Below are positions 55,452 to 63,973 of a stretch of 64,000 bases of DNA, piece by piece; the stretch's first letter is position 1; the number at the start of each line of letters is the position of its first letter. Below the pieces are notes generated by a model, which ran no database searches, was not told where the DNA came from, and saw only the letters and a program-made list of their open reading frames with translations. Source of the DNA: DATFXM01 sp035315885. GTDB taxonomy: Bacteria > Acidobacteriota > Blastocatellia > UBA7656. Both the position numbers and the translations under genes were made by a program. Location of the stretch: positions 62,001 through 126,000 of the forward strand of contig DATFXM010000194.1 in the NCBI GenBank assembly GCA_035315885.1. Reading direction: 5' to 3'.

Positions 55452-57011
55452 ATGAGACACCTAAACTTAATCGGATCCATCACCTCGATCGCCAGACGAA
55501 GGCGTCGACTCATTTGGATTGGATTATTTATGGTGCTTGCATCCGTGGCGTGGGGCCTCTCGCTCGGAAGGCCCCGCGCGCTATCTCCTTCTGAAGTCCC
55601 CATCGCTTTCTGGTCGTGGCGTTCTTCTGCGCCTTCGGCAATCGACCTCAATGACGCATCAAGTCAAACACGAGCTACGAGTCTCTTCTTACACGCCGGA
55701 CAATTCGACCTGATCAACGAGCGAATCAGCCGAATCCGGCCGGTCAGCGGTCCGTTGCCGAGCGCCACGACGCTGTTCCTTGTGTACAACGCCACGCGTG
55801 ACTTGCTAGGCCGCTTCGAACGTCTAAGCTCTGCCGACCTCGCGGCTCAGGTCGCCAGGACAATCGAAGACGACCTTCAACGAGCAGACGGCGATGGCGC
55901 GTATGTCTCAGGGGTTCAAGTCGACTGGGACATCCCGACGCGCCTGCTTCCGAAGTTCGGTGAGTTCCTTGCGCAGCTTCGCAAGCGACTTTCTCCGGGC
56001 TGCAAGCTGTCGATCACCGGATTGCCCACTTGGATGAGCTCCCCAAATCTCCTCGAATGTCTGTCGCACTGCGACTTCTGGGTGCCGCAATTCTACGGAG
56101 ACGTTATTCCCGACCGAATCGATGAGTCACGGCCGATCAGCTCGCCCGACAAGGTCCGCAGGTCAGCCACAACGGCGAGGCGTCTCGGCCACCCTTTTCT
56201 GGCAGGCCTCGCCGCTTACGAATATGCGCTGCACTACTCGGCGAATGGAACGCTGGTGGGAGTGAGAGGAGATCTTGATCCGGTTTTGCTTGCCGGAAGC
56301 GACGACCTGGAGCTGTTAGACGAGAGTGGGCTTGGACAGGCTGACGGTGCGGCCCCGGCTGAGTGGCGTTTTGTGTACCGTTCGCGTCACGACCTCATTC
56401 TAGATGGTACGCCGCTTCGTCGCGGAGAGTTTGTTGTAGTGCAGCGGCCTACGGCCAGTGGCCTCCGAGCATCCGCAAGAGCAGTCCGGGAGTGCGGCGG
56501 CGGGCAGCTCCTGGGTATCTGCCTGTTCCGGTTGCCCAGCCGCGGCGACACAACAACCCTGAGTCTTGGGGAGGTTGCCTGTGCACTCTCGGATTCCGAC
56601 CAACAGTTCTCGATCGAAGCTGGAGGACAGGAGATTTCGCCCTGCTCGAACGGGAGGTCGCACGTAGCGTTGACGCTGAAGAACACCGGCTCAGCTTCTT
56701 CGCTGGCAGGCTCGGCCGGGTTCACCGGGATGTTCAGATTCCCGAGTGCCGGGCTCAGGACTATCACCGTGTCGGATGGAGCCAGCGTCGAGCCGGTGTA
56801 TAACGACGGATCCGGCGCGGTGCCCTGCACCGAGACGAGGGCAAACGCCATCCGGGTTTATGCAAGGTTGTTTCAACCAGGCGCGGTGATTCGGGTGAAT
56901 CTCGAACTTTTGGGCCCGACGCCCAGCCAATGCTCGTTGAGCTTTGAGGCGCATCTTGACGATGCGACTGTAGCGCGCGGCACCAGGACCTTCAGCATAC
57001 AGCAGAGATGA
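55452..57011 (+). CDS. DUF3142-like exported/anchored protein
   Basis: 519 residues. An N-terminal signal-anchor (LIWIGLFMVLASVAWGLSLG), then a region like a GH18-type TIM barrel: SEVPIAFWSWRSSAP, GVQVDWDIPTRLLPKF (DxD-like), LSITGLPTWMSS and CDFWVPQFYGDVIPD. These match DUF3142 proteins. A C-terminal beta domain follows from about residue 390. Extracytoplasmic glycan-related binding or hydrolysis is possible, but a catalytic Glu is not confirmed. Four-base overlap with the next gene implies cotranslation. Confidence 0.6.
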   Translation: MRHLNLIGSITSIARRRRRLIWIGLFMVLASVAWGLSLGRPRALSPSEVPIAFWSWRSSAPSAIDLNDASSQTRATSLFLHAGQFDLINERISRIRPVSGPLPSATTLFLVYNATRDLLGRFERLSSADLAAQVARTIEDDLQRADGDGAYVSGVQVDWDIPTRLLPKFGEFLAQLRKRLSPGCKLSITGLPTWMSSPNLLECLSHCDFWVPQFYGDVIPDRIDESRPISSPDKVRRSATTARRLGHPFLAGLAAYEYALHYSANGTLVGVRGDLDPVLLAGSDDLELLDESGLGQADGAAPAEWRFVYRSRHDLILDGTPLRRGEFVVVQRPTASGLRASARAVRECGGGQLLGICLFRLPSRGDTTTLSLGEVACALSDSDQQFSIEAGGQEISPCSNGRSHVALTLKNTGSASSLAGSAGFTGMFRFPSAGLRTITVSDGASVEPVYNDGSGAVPCTETRANAIRVYARLFQPGAVIRVNLELLGPTPSQCSLSFEAHLDDATVARGTRTFSIQQR

Positions 57012-59914
57012 ATATGACTCGCCTGGTAGTTCATAGACGACGATTGGGTTTGGCGCTGTCGGGCGTCTGGCTCCTCTTGACCTGCGGCGTCATTCTGCTG
57101 AGGGCAGACGGTTGCGGCTGGGACTATTCGACTGATCACTCAGTTCGATTCAACATTCGTGACGAATCCGAGTTCGCCCGTTTGCCTGAAATACCGGCGG
57201 ACCTCCAAACCGACCCGGACCGGATGTTCAGTTGGGGCGAGGACATGGCACCAAGCTACGACGAGGAATACGAGGAAGCGACGCGGCTCGAGAAACAGAT
57301 CGCCGGAGCCTGGGCGGCCGCGCTTGCCGCTCAAGCGGCAGGAGATCTGCAAGGCTTGGGAGCACAGCTTCGTGAGTATCTGGAGCTGACTCGTGGCGTG
57401 CGAGAAACTCTTGATAAGCAGCTCCAGGAGCATCGCAATTGGGCCACGGACAAACTCGATGCGCTGAGCGCTTTGGCTGAAGGTTCTCCGCGAGCGGCTG
57501 TCATTTCCTACTTACAAGCGCGGACTCTCTTTGACTCTGGGCTGAGTCCACAGGAAGTGAAACTTGCCCTCGCCGCCTGCAAGACGGATCCCAATCTTCG
57601 TGACAATGCCGCTTATCTTGAAGCTGCCGTCTTTTACCAAACGCGAGTCAACATCGGATACGTATCCTTCGCTGACGTCGCGCGTGATTTTCCAAAAAGC
57701 GAAAAGCGCGAAACCGCTTTGCTGATGTCGGCATTGACTCTGCTCAAGGAAGAGAAAAACTCCGGCGGCCACAGCCCGCTGGTTAATGGCTTGATCAGCG
57801 CAGAAGCGGCGAAGCAAATCATCAAGTCATTCAAGAGAGTAATGAAGGAATATCCGGCGCGCCGCCACTACTACGATGCGTGGGGATGGATTGCCCACAC
57901 GATGTTGGAATCTGGCGATCGGGGTGGCGCGCTGGCTGAGTACTATCGGATGCTCTCAAGTAAGAACGACCTGCCCCGTTCAGAAGCGGTGCGCTCCTTG
58001 AAGCTCGTCAGGCGGCGCGCGACGGAACAAGATCTTGCCCGCGCCGAGCAGCTAATCTCAAACGAGCCCGATACTGCGTTAGCCTATTCGTACTTCGAGA
58101 TCTACAACTTTGCGACGTGGCACTTGTGCGGGCGTTCGGCGAGCTTGTGGAGCGATGGGCCGTGCCGCGCTAGTGGAAAAGCCGAGCTGGAGCGAATCGC
58201 CGCGTTTGCCAATCGGATGATCAGCCGATACGGGACGTCTCGCGCAGGGCCCGGATTTGTCCTAAGGGTAGCCCAGGCGAATCTCGAGCTTCAGAACAAC
58301 GTCGAGGCGGTGAAGTTTGCTCGTCGCGCGCTGTCGATGGGAGCGAAAGAGCACCAACGCGCCGAAGCGTTGTGGGTGGAAGGCGAAGGAGAGAGGCGAT
58401 TGCGACACTTTGATGCCTCTCGCGCTGCCCTCAGCACGCTGCTGAAGGAGAATCCCGGCAACCGCTACACCGAAGGCGCCAGAAGGTTGTTGGCGATGAC
58501 GCTCGAGGATTCAGGAGATCTGGCCGGAGCCCTCGACCAGTATCTCGCACTGGACTACCGCCGAGACGTTGCCTATTTCGTTGACGTATTGATGCCGATT
58601 GATCAGTTGGCTGCGTTTGTTAAGAGCCGCGAGGACTCGCCGGTGATAAACGAGCTTAATTACGCCCTGGCGGTGCGATATGTGAGAGAGCATCGCTGGA
58701 ACGACTTTCGATCTACGGTAGCGAAAATCAGGGCTTTAGGTCTGGATGTGGACGATACCTACCTGGAACGACGAAACAACTATTCGCGTTACGATAGAGA
58801 CCATTCGGCCCCTCCTAAGCTGATCGAGACCGATCCGAAAATCCGCGGGGTTAGGCAGCAGTGGCTGCAGCAGGACCTGAGCACCGCTAACACAATCGAG
58901 CAGTTCGAACAAAGAGTAACGGAGGCGCAAGGCGACGAAGCGAAAGCCGAAGCGCTGTACCAGCTCGCGAGTTATGAGTATCAGGGGAATCTTCAGGTCT
59001 ACAATCCGGCGTTATGGGGAGGCTTGCGTCACTATTTTCTGGCGGACCTTCTTAATCGGGGTCCATTGAGGATGCCGGGCGAACCAGCAATCCTGCTCGA
59101 GTACATGCAAAAGCACGATCAAGCGGCGTGCGCTCTTCCACTTTTCCTTGACGTAGCGCATCGCTTTCCGAATACGCGCGCAGCCCGCGATGCGTTGTAC
59201 AGTGCCGCGGTTTGCCATATTCGACTCCGTGACTACAACCAGTATTGGCGTCAGGTGTACGAGTCGGGAGGTCGCGCCGGGCCGATGATGGTCACCTTCG
59301 CAGACGTCAAGCAGGCGTATCCTGACTACAGGTTTCCACGAGGGTCTACGGGATGGCAGCCGGCAACACGCACGGTGAACGGCGGTCCGGGATGGGCGCC
59401 GCCTCCAAAGAAACCCCCAAAGGTCACGCGATGGCGGAAACTGTTGAATGCCTACGAAAGAACTCTTTTGATTCTGAAACCCATCATCGAAAAAATAACG
59501 ACGGACATTCGTACATTCTTCGGCCTGCTAATCGGAGTAGGGGCAGCAATCGTCAGCACGATTTATCACATGCTCTGTGCCGGCCTTGCGGCACTTGGCT
59601 TTTGGTTGTGCTCGCCCGAAGCGATCCGGAACGTGCAACTCTTTTGCGCTGGCCTTTCAAAATGTGAATCGCGTCCGAGGACGAGTCTGGATGCTTCGGA
59701 GAGATGCCTTGACCTGAGCGCGTCTTCGAGCAGCATGAGGGGCTTTTTGGGGCGCTGCGCTCGAGACGAGTGGGTTGAGAAAGGAAAAGACGCAATCTAC
59801 CTGCTGTTGCAGCTGGACGAAAGTGGTCGGTCAGCATTCGCCCGTGCGGCGGTGGCGGGAAGTATGAGTATGTTCTTCTTTCTGGCGTTCGTGATTCACC
59901 TGACGCAGTTATGA
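57008..59914 (+). CDS. Large exported TPR-like protein with C-terminal membrane helices
   Basis: 968 residues. The N-terminus (MTRLVVHRRRLGLALSGVWLL) is a signal peptide ending before RADGCGWDYSTDHSVRF. The bulk (about 60-780) is helical with TPR/HEAT-like pairs, e.g. ALWVEGEGERRLRHFDASRAALSTLL and LAMTLEDSGDLAGALDQYLAL. Near the C-terminus are a hydrophobic stretch FGLLIGVGAAIVSTIYHMLC, a Cys-rich segment (seven Cys within ~60 residues) and a last helix (SMSMFFFLAFVIHLTQL). It overlaps the DUF3142-like gene by 4 bases. Probably a scaffold in the envelope; partners are unknown. Confidence 0.72.
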   Translation: MNMTRLVVHRRRLGLALSGVWLLLTCGVILLRADGCGWDYSTDHSVRFNIRDESEFARLPEIPADLQTDPDRMFSWGEDMAPSYDEEYEEATRLEKQIAGAWAAALAAQAAGDLQGLGAQLREYLELTRGVRETLDKQLQEHRNWATDKLDALSALAEGSPRAAVISYLQARTLFDSGLSPQEVKLALAACKTDPNLRDNAAYLEAAVFYQTRVNIGYVSFADVARDFPKSEKRETALLMSALTLLKEEKNSGGHSPLVNGLISAEAAKQIIKSFKRVMKEYPARRHYYDAWGWIAHTMLESGDRGGALAEYYRMLSSKNDLPRSEAVRSLKLVRRRATEQDLARAEQLISNEPDTALAYSYFEIYNFATWHLCGRSASLWSDGPCRASGKAELERIAAFANRMISRYGTSRAGPGFVLRVAQANLELQNNVEAVKFARRALSMGAKEHQRAEALWVEGEGERRLRHFDASRAALSTLLKENPGNRYTEGARRLLAMTLEDSGDLAGALDQYLALDYRRDVAYFVDVLMPIDQLAAFVKSREDSPVINELNYALAVRYVREHRWNDFRSTVAKIRALGLDVDDTYLERRNNYSRYDRDHSAPPKLIETDPKIRGVRQQWLQQDLSTANTIEQFEQRVTEAQGDEAKAEALYQLASYEYQGNLQVYNPALWGGLRHYFLADLLNRGPLRMPGEPAILLEYMQKHDQAACALPLFLDVAHRFPNTRAARDALYSAAVCHIRLRDYNQYWRQVYESGGRAGPMMVTFADVKQAYPDYRFPRGSTGWQPATRTVNGGPGWAPPPKKPPKVTRWRKLLNAYERTLLILKPIIEKITTDIRTFFGLLIGVGAAIVSTIYHMLCAGLAALGFWLCSPEAIRNVQLFCAGLSKCESRPRTSLDASERCLDLSASSSSMRGFLGRCARDEWVEKGKDAIYLLLQLDESGRSAFARAAVAGSMSMFFFLAFVIHLTQL

Positions 59915-59930
59915 TCGCGGGAAGAGTCTG

Positions 59931-59971
59931 CGCTGTCCCCTCTATATGCGATCATGTAAGTCGGGTTCGGT
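59931..59971 (+). repeat. Dispersed ~35-bp motif (copy 3)
   Basis: CGCTGTCCCCTCTATATGC, then GATCATGTAAGTCGGGTTC, matches copies 1 and 2 in orientation and sequence. It lies in the 120-base gap at the 3' end of the TPR-like gene, convergent with hpt. Confidence 0.6.
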
Positions 59972-60034
59972 TGGTGGTTAATAGCGCGGACAAGACCTAA
60001 GATTGGGCCGGGCGACGCACTTTCAAAACTCTAT

Positions 60035-60607
60035 CTACTTCCTGACGAGCTTCTCAGGATTCTCGGGGATTCCGATATAAGGCAGGTTTCGGTACATCTC
60101 TCCAACATCCAATCCGTATCCAACGACAAAATGATTTGGAATCGTGAAGCCAATGTACTTCGCTTCTACTTCGATCTCGTGACGGGCAGGCTTGTCCAGC
60201 AGTGCCGCGATTTCAAGTGAATTGACCTCGCGCGCCTTGAATATATTGACCATGTAGTTCAGCGTGAGTCCGGTGTCGATGATGTCTTCCACCACCAGAA
60301 CGTCCTTACCCGCGAGACTCATGTCCAAATCCTTGGTAATGCGAACCTCGCCCGATGACTTCGTCGACGCACCGTAGCTCGAAATCCCAATGAAATCGAT
60401 CGACAGTGGCAGATCTATTGCCCGCATCAAATCCGAAAGAAAAACGCACGCGCCCTTCAGCACGCCAAGCAGGTGCAGGTTCTTGCCGGCATAGTCCTTT
60501 GTGATCTGTTGCCCGATCTCGAGGATGCGCTTTTGCAAGTCATCTTCATTGATCAGTATCTTCAGATTGGGGTCACGTTGGAAGGAAGGTTGATTCGCAG
60601 CGCTCAT
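60035..60607 (-). CDS. hpt: Hypoxanthine phosphoribosyltransferase
   Basis: 190 residues. Salvages hypoxanthine/guanine to IMP/GMP with PRPP. The PRPP motif VLVVEDIIDTGLTL is clear, as are LLGVLKGACVFLSDL and IDFIGISSYG. The ATG at 60607 follows CAGGAGACAAGGA; the frame is open upstream to 60958 over the divergent rpiB 5' end but lacks a start there. Divergent with rpiB. Confidence 0.95.
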   Translation of the reverse strand: MSAANQPSFQRDPNLKILINEDDLQKRILEIGQQITKDYAGKNLHLLGVLKGACVFLSDLMRAIDLPLSIDFIGISSYGASTKSSGEVRITKDLDMSLAGKDVLVVEDIIDTGLTLNYMVNIFKAREVNSLEIAALLDKPARHEIEVEAKYIGFTIPNHFVVGYGLDVGEMYRNLPYIGIPENPEKLVRK

Positions 60608-60770
60608 TCCTTGTCTCCTGCTGGACTGTTCTGGGTGAGCCGCAATATACGAAACACCTGTGCAGGTGTCAATTCTTCGAGCTTCGTCCGGAGCCTTGTC
60701 CAACGGCTGCGGGCATTGAACCGAATAGACTGGCGATCCGCCGAGGCCGAATCTAAAATCTTCGGTCGAC

Positions 60771-61412
60771 ATGGCCACCACCGACGAGCGAGGCAAGCGC
60801 GTGATCACCGAAGCAGAAATCCGGTCGCTGTCCAGCGGCGACGTCCTGCGAATCGATGAAGATGCGCTACTCACGCCGCTTGCTGCCGATATGACTCGCG
60901 AGCGAGGCGTCCTTGTAGAACGAGTCAGACCTCGTTCCGCCGCACACTCAGTGCGCATCGCAATAGGCGCCGACCACGGCGGATTCGAAATGAAAGAGCA
61001 GCTGAAAAAGGTGCTCGCGGATTTGGGTCACGAGTTTCAGGACTTCGGCACTCATTCAACCGAAGCGGTGGACTACCCCGACTACGCTCACGTCGTCGCG
61101 CGCGCGGTCGCACGAGGCACTTGTGATCTCGGAATAGTGATCGACGGCGCCGGAATTGGTTCGTGCATGGTGGCGAACAAGGTCCCCGGCGTGCGCGCGG
61201 CAATGTGCTACGACGAGCCCAGCGCGCGAAACAGCCGCGAACATAACGGCGCGAACGTTCTCACCCTGGGCGGCAAGATGATCACCCTCGATCTGATGCG
61301 CAAAGTGGTCACGGCCTGGCTAACCTCCGACCTGACCGAGGACCGTCACAAACGACGCGTCTCAAAGATCATCGCGGTTGAAAAGCAATACTCCGACCGG
61401 GACAAGTGCTGA
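60771..61412 (+). CDS. rpiB: Ribose-5-phosphate isomerase B with N-terminal extension
   Basis: 213 residues: RpiB core from about residue 61 (VRIAIGADHGGFEMKEQL, IDGAGIGSCMVANKVPG with the catalytic Cys/Gly loop, NSREHNGANVLTLGG) plus an N-terminal ~60-residue unit (VITEAEIRSLSSG … DALLTPLAADMTRERG). Similar short units precede enzymes of bacterial microcompartment and ethanolamine loci. The core interconverts ribose 5-phosphate and ribulose 5-phosphate. The ATG at 60771 is in frame throughout; an unextended start at about 60950 lacks an ATG. Confidence 0.88.
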   Translation: MATTDERGKRVITEAEIRSLSSGDVLRIDEDALLTPLAADMTRERGVLVERVRPRSAAHSVRIAIGADHGGFEMKEQLKKVLADLGHEFQDFGTHSTEAVDYPDYAHVVARAVARGTCDLGIVIDGAGIGSCMVANKVPGVRAAMCYDEPSARNSREHNGANVLTLGGKMITLDLMRKVVTAWLTSDLTEDRHKRRVSKIIAVEKQYSDRDKC

Positions 61413-61605
61413 GGGCTGAGTACCGGAATTCGCCTACTGCGAACTGCGGCCACCAAACCAAGCCAGATACACGCAGGGGTCAGCTCTCCGCATTGACTGA
61501 ACCGGAACTCGCCTTTGGCGTTCTAATGACTGGCCATGGCCGGAGCTGAACTTTATTCCTCAACACTTTTCCGGCGCCGGCAGTAGATATAGTGGAGGAG
61601 CGAGG

Positions 61606-61626
61606 ATGAGCGCGAATGCCGACTGA
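61606..61626 (+). promoter_or_regulatory. Six-codon leader ORF overlapping the sigma-factor start
   Basis: A strong ribosome site (GTGGAGGAGCGAGG) precedes ATG 61606, which reads six codons to a TGA (61624-61626). The sigma-factor ATG at 61616 lies inside this mini-frame in another register and has only the same distant ribosome site. A second in-frame ATG at 61646 may be used by reinitiation. Confidence 0.35.
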
Positions 61627-62272
61627 TTTTGCCGAGACCCTGTTGATGACCGAATGTACCGGCTTAGCCAAGGACGAGACCCGAGCGGGCTGCGCACCTG
61701 GTTCCCGGCTCGTGGACCGCGCCAAGGCGGGCGACCCGGCCGCGTTCGATCAGTTGATGGAGATGTACCAACGGCGCGTGATCTCCATCGCCTGGCGAAT
61801 ACTCGGGAATAAGGATGACGCTCAGGATGCGGCACAGGACACCTTCTTGCGCGCCTTCAAGTACATCGGGCGTTTTAGAAGCGGAGAAGACTTCTCCGGC
61901 TGGCTGTACCGGATAGCCATCAACGCTTGTCGCGATCTCGCGCGTAAACGAGTCCGCGATCACAATTCGGTATCGCTCGACGCGACGCTCGAGGCTCGCG
62001 AAGCCGCCGCCTTGCAGAGTTCCGATGACGTCGAACACTCAGCTCTTCGCTCGGAGCAGTTGGCAGTTGTGGAACAAGCGCTCGCACAGTTGACACCGCG
62101 CGAGCGCGAAGCCCTGGTGTTAAGAGATCTCGAGGGTATGGCGACCGAAGAAGTCGCCCGAATACTCGGCTCGACGCCGGCCACCGTGCGCTCGCAGATC
62201 AGCTCGGCTCGATGCAAGATCAAAACGTTTCACGACCGAATGATCCACCGACAGTCGCGCACGAGGAGGTAG
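61616..62272 (+). CDS. ECF-type RNA polymerase sigma factor
   Basis: 218 residues (208 if ATG 61646 is used). Sigma-70 region 2 (AFDQLMEMYQRRVISIAWRIL … DAAQDTFLRAFKYI) and region 4.2 (LTPREREALVLRDLEGMATEEVARIL) are separated by a linker without region 3, the ECF layout. The neighbouring gene, 5 bases downstream, is a zinc-finger anti-sigma factor, so activity is probably held off until that is released. The promoter is not identified with confidence. Confidence 0.93.
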   Translation: MPTDFAETLLMTECTGLAKDETRAGCAPGSRLVDRAKAGDPAAFDQLMEMYQRRVISIAWRILGNKDDAQDAAQDTFLRAFKYIGRFRSGEDFSGWLYRIAINACRDLARKRVRDHNSVSLDATLEAREAAALQSSDDVEHSALRSEQLAVVEQALAQLTPREREALVLRDLEGMATEEVARILGSTPATVRSQISSARCKIKTFHDRMIHRQSRTRR

Positions 62273-62277
62273 TAACG

Positions 62278-62958
62278 ATGAACTGCAAGACTTGCGAAAA
62301 GCTCATTCCGTTGTTCGTCGAGGGCGATCTCGCCGGCAAGGAAGAAGCAGTTAAATCGCATCTGGCGATTTGTGATCGCTGCAGCGCGCTCTCGGAAGAC
62401 TTCAGCCGCAGTCAGCGTTGGCTGCATTCCGCTTCTCTGCCGGAGCTCGACGATTCCTGGCTCGAGAACATGCGCGGCGAAGTCATGGACAACCTTCGGG
62501 CCGAGTCCGTACGACACTCGCGAGCAGACAGACTTCTATCTGCATCCACGTGGCGATGGCTTGTTGCAACCGCGGCGGCGCTCGTCCTTGCGATCCTGGC
62601 GATTGCGTTCTCAATGCGATCTGTTCATAGTCCGGATCAAAACCCGAACCACGAAATACAAGTCGCGAAAGACCCAGGCGAACAGCCGGCTGAGGCCGGA
62701 CCACCTTCAGATTCGTACCAGCCTCGCTCGAACGATCGTCAGTCAGCCGTTGGCCACAGCGTTAAGAAGCACCGGAGCCCAGTTCGCACTAACATCGCAA
62801 GGCGCTCGGTCGAACCATTGCCTGAAAACGTAATCGAGCAGTTGACCGCCGCGGAGCAGACCGATGGAGCCGAACCTGAAATGTTACGCATCGAAATGCA
62901 GACGGCTGATCCCAATATACGAATCATCTGGTTCACGCCGAAAGCAACTATCGAATGA
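62278..62958 (+). CDS. Zinc-finger (zf-HC2) anti-sigma factor
   Basis: 226 residues. N-terminal ZAS motif: CKTCEKLIPLFVEGDL and SHLAICDRCSAL give the H-x3-C-x2-C zinc site. A single transmembrane helix (ATAAALVLAILAIAF) near 100-120 is followed by a Pro/Ser-rich periplasmic part. It should bind the preceding ECF sigma factor at the membrane. Start ATG 62278 follows GAGGAGGTAGTAACG; the frame extends upstream within the sigma gene without a site. Confidence 0.88.
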   Translation: MNCKTCEKLIPLFVEGDLAGKEEAVKSHLAICDRCSALSEDFSRSQRWLHSASLPELDDSWLENMRGEVMDNLRAESVRHSRADRLLSASTWRWLVATAAALVLAILAIAFSMRSVHSPDQNPNHEIQVAKDPGEQPAEAGPPSDSYQPRSNDRQSAVGHSVKKHRSPVRTNIARRSVEPLPENVIEQLTAAEQTDGAEPEMLRIEMQTADPNIRIIWFTPKATIE

Positions 62959-63031
62959 AAGGTCGCGATCTTTAGGACGCGTCAGAATGCCAGGCGTTCG
63001 GAATGGATGCGTCAGAAAGCATGGAGGCTTT

Positions 63032-63907
63032 ATGAAATACTTCGTCACACGCGCAGTTCTCGCAATTGCGCTTGTCATCCTGGTGGCCGGTCACTTCCCG
63101 GTCAGAGCAATTTCGCAGGAAGCGCCCTTCCCTCCTGAAGACGGCCAGTCTCGGCCTGCAGTTGCGGCGCAATCGCCGACGCCTCAGCCGGCTCGTGCCG
63201 ATAACTATGTTGAAAACACGGGATTCAAGGGAAGAGTGTTTGAGGTAAAACACCGCGATCCCGGATCGCTTGTCCGGGCTCTGAACGCGCTGACAAGCGG
63301 GTTCAAGGGCGCGAGCATGCAATTCAGCGACGAGTTTCATACGATCACCGTTCGCGACTTCCCCGAGAACATCGCCTCGATCGAAGAGGCTTTAAAACGG
63401 CTGGATGTTGCGCAGCCCGCTCAACCTGACATTGAGTTCACAGTGCACATCCTCATCGCTTCGCATGCCGCGCAGCCGCAGGGCGAATTCCCGCCGGAGC
63501 TAAACGATGTTGTACGGCAGCTCCAGTCAACGCTGAGATACAAGTCTTATGGGCTGCTGACATCGGCGACTCACCGGGCCAAGGAAGGGCTTCAGGGTGT
63601 AAGCAATTCGGGGGTTACCGAATCGAAGCTATTCGCGATACCTCAACCCGAGGGTTCACCGACGTTCTACAACTATGACCTTGGCCGTCTTGTGTTGGAC
63701 AACAGTTCGGGAACTCCGACCATCAGCGTGGGCCAATTGAACTTCAGCTTAAGGATCCCGCTTGCGATTGGGTCTACGGTGCAATACGAGAATGTCGGGT
63801 TCAAGTCTCCAGTCAGCCTGCGCCAGGGCGAGAAGGTAGTCGTCGGCAGCACTACGTTGGGTGACAAAGGGCTTGTGCTGGTGCTTTCCGCGCGCGTCCT
63901 CAAGTAG
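63032..63907 (+). CDS. Exported secretin-N/NolW-like domain protein
   Basis: 291 residues. Signal peptide (LAIALVILVAGHFPVRA), then after a short linker a secretin N-type fold at about 70-130 (RVFEVKHRDPGSLVRALNAL … FHTITVRDFPENIASIEEAL), followed by a beta-rich C-terminal region (FTVHILIASHAAQ; VVGSTTLGDKGLVLVLSARVL). It has only the short N-domain and no secretin pore. Start ATG 63032 has GGAGGC nearby. Third gene of the sigma/anti-sigma run; likely a target or co-regulated. Confidence 0.75.
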   Translation: MKYFVTRAVLAIALVILVAGHFPVRAISQEAPFPPEDGQSRPAVAAQSPTPQPARADNYVENTGFKGRVFEVKHRDPGSLVRALNALTSGFKGASMQFSDEFHTITVRDFPENIASIEEALKRLDVAQPAQPDIEFTVHILIASHAAQPQGEFPPELNDVVRQLQSTLRYKSYGLLTSATHRAKEGLQGVSNSGVTESKLFAIPQPEGSPTFYNYDLGRLVLDNSSGTPTISVGQLNFSLRIPLAIGSTVQYENVGFKSPVSLRQGEKVVVGSTTLGDKGLVLVLSARVLK

Positions 63908-63919
63908 AGTTGAAGAGGG

Positions 63920-63973
63920 GATGAGGAGATGAGGGGATGGGGCTCAAGAGCCTCATCCCCTCATCTCCTCATC
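63920..63973. repeat. GATGAGGG octamer hairpin at right edge
   Basis: GATGAGGAGATGAGGGGATG plus GGG (63920-63942) and its near-perfect complement (63951-63973) form a 23-bp stem with an 8-base loop; the octamers continue to 63995. It follows the stop at 63907 by 12 bases and may act as a 3'-end hairpin; no T-tract is present. Confidence 0.75.
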
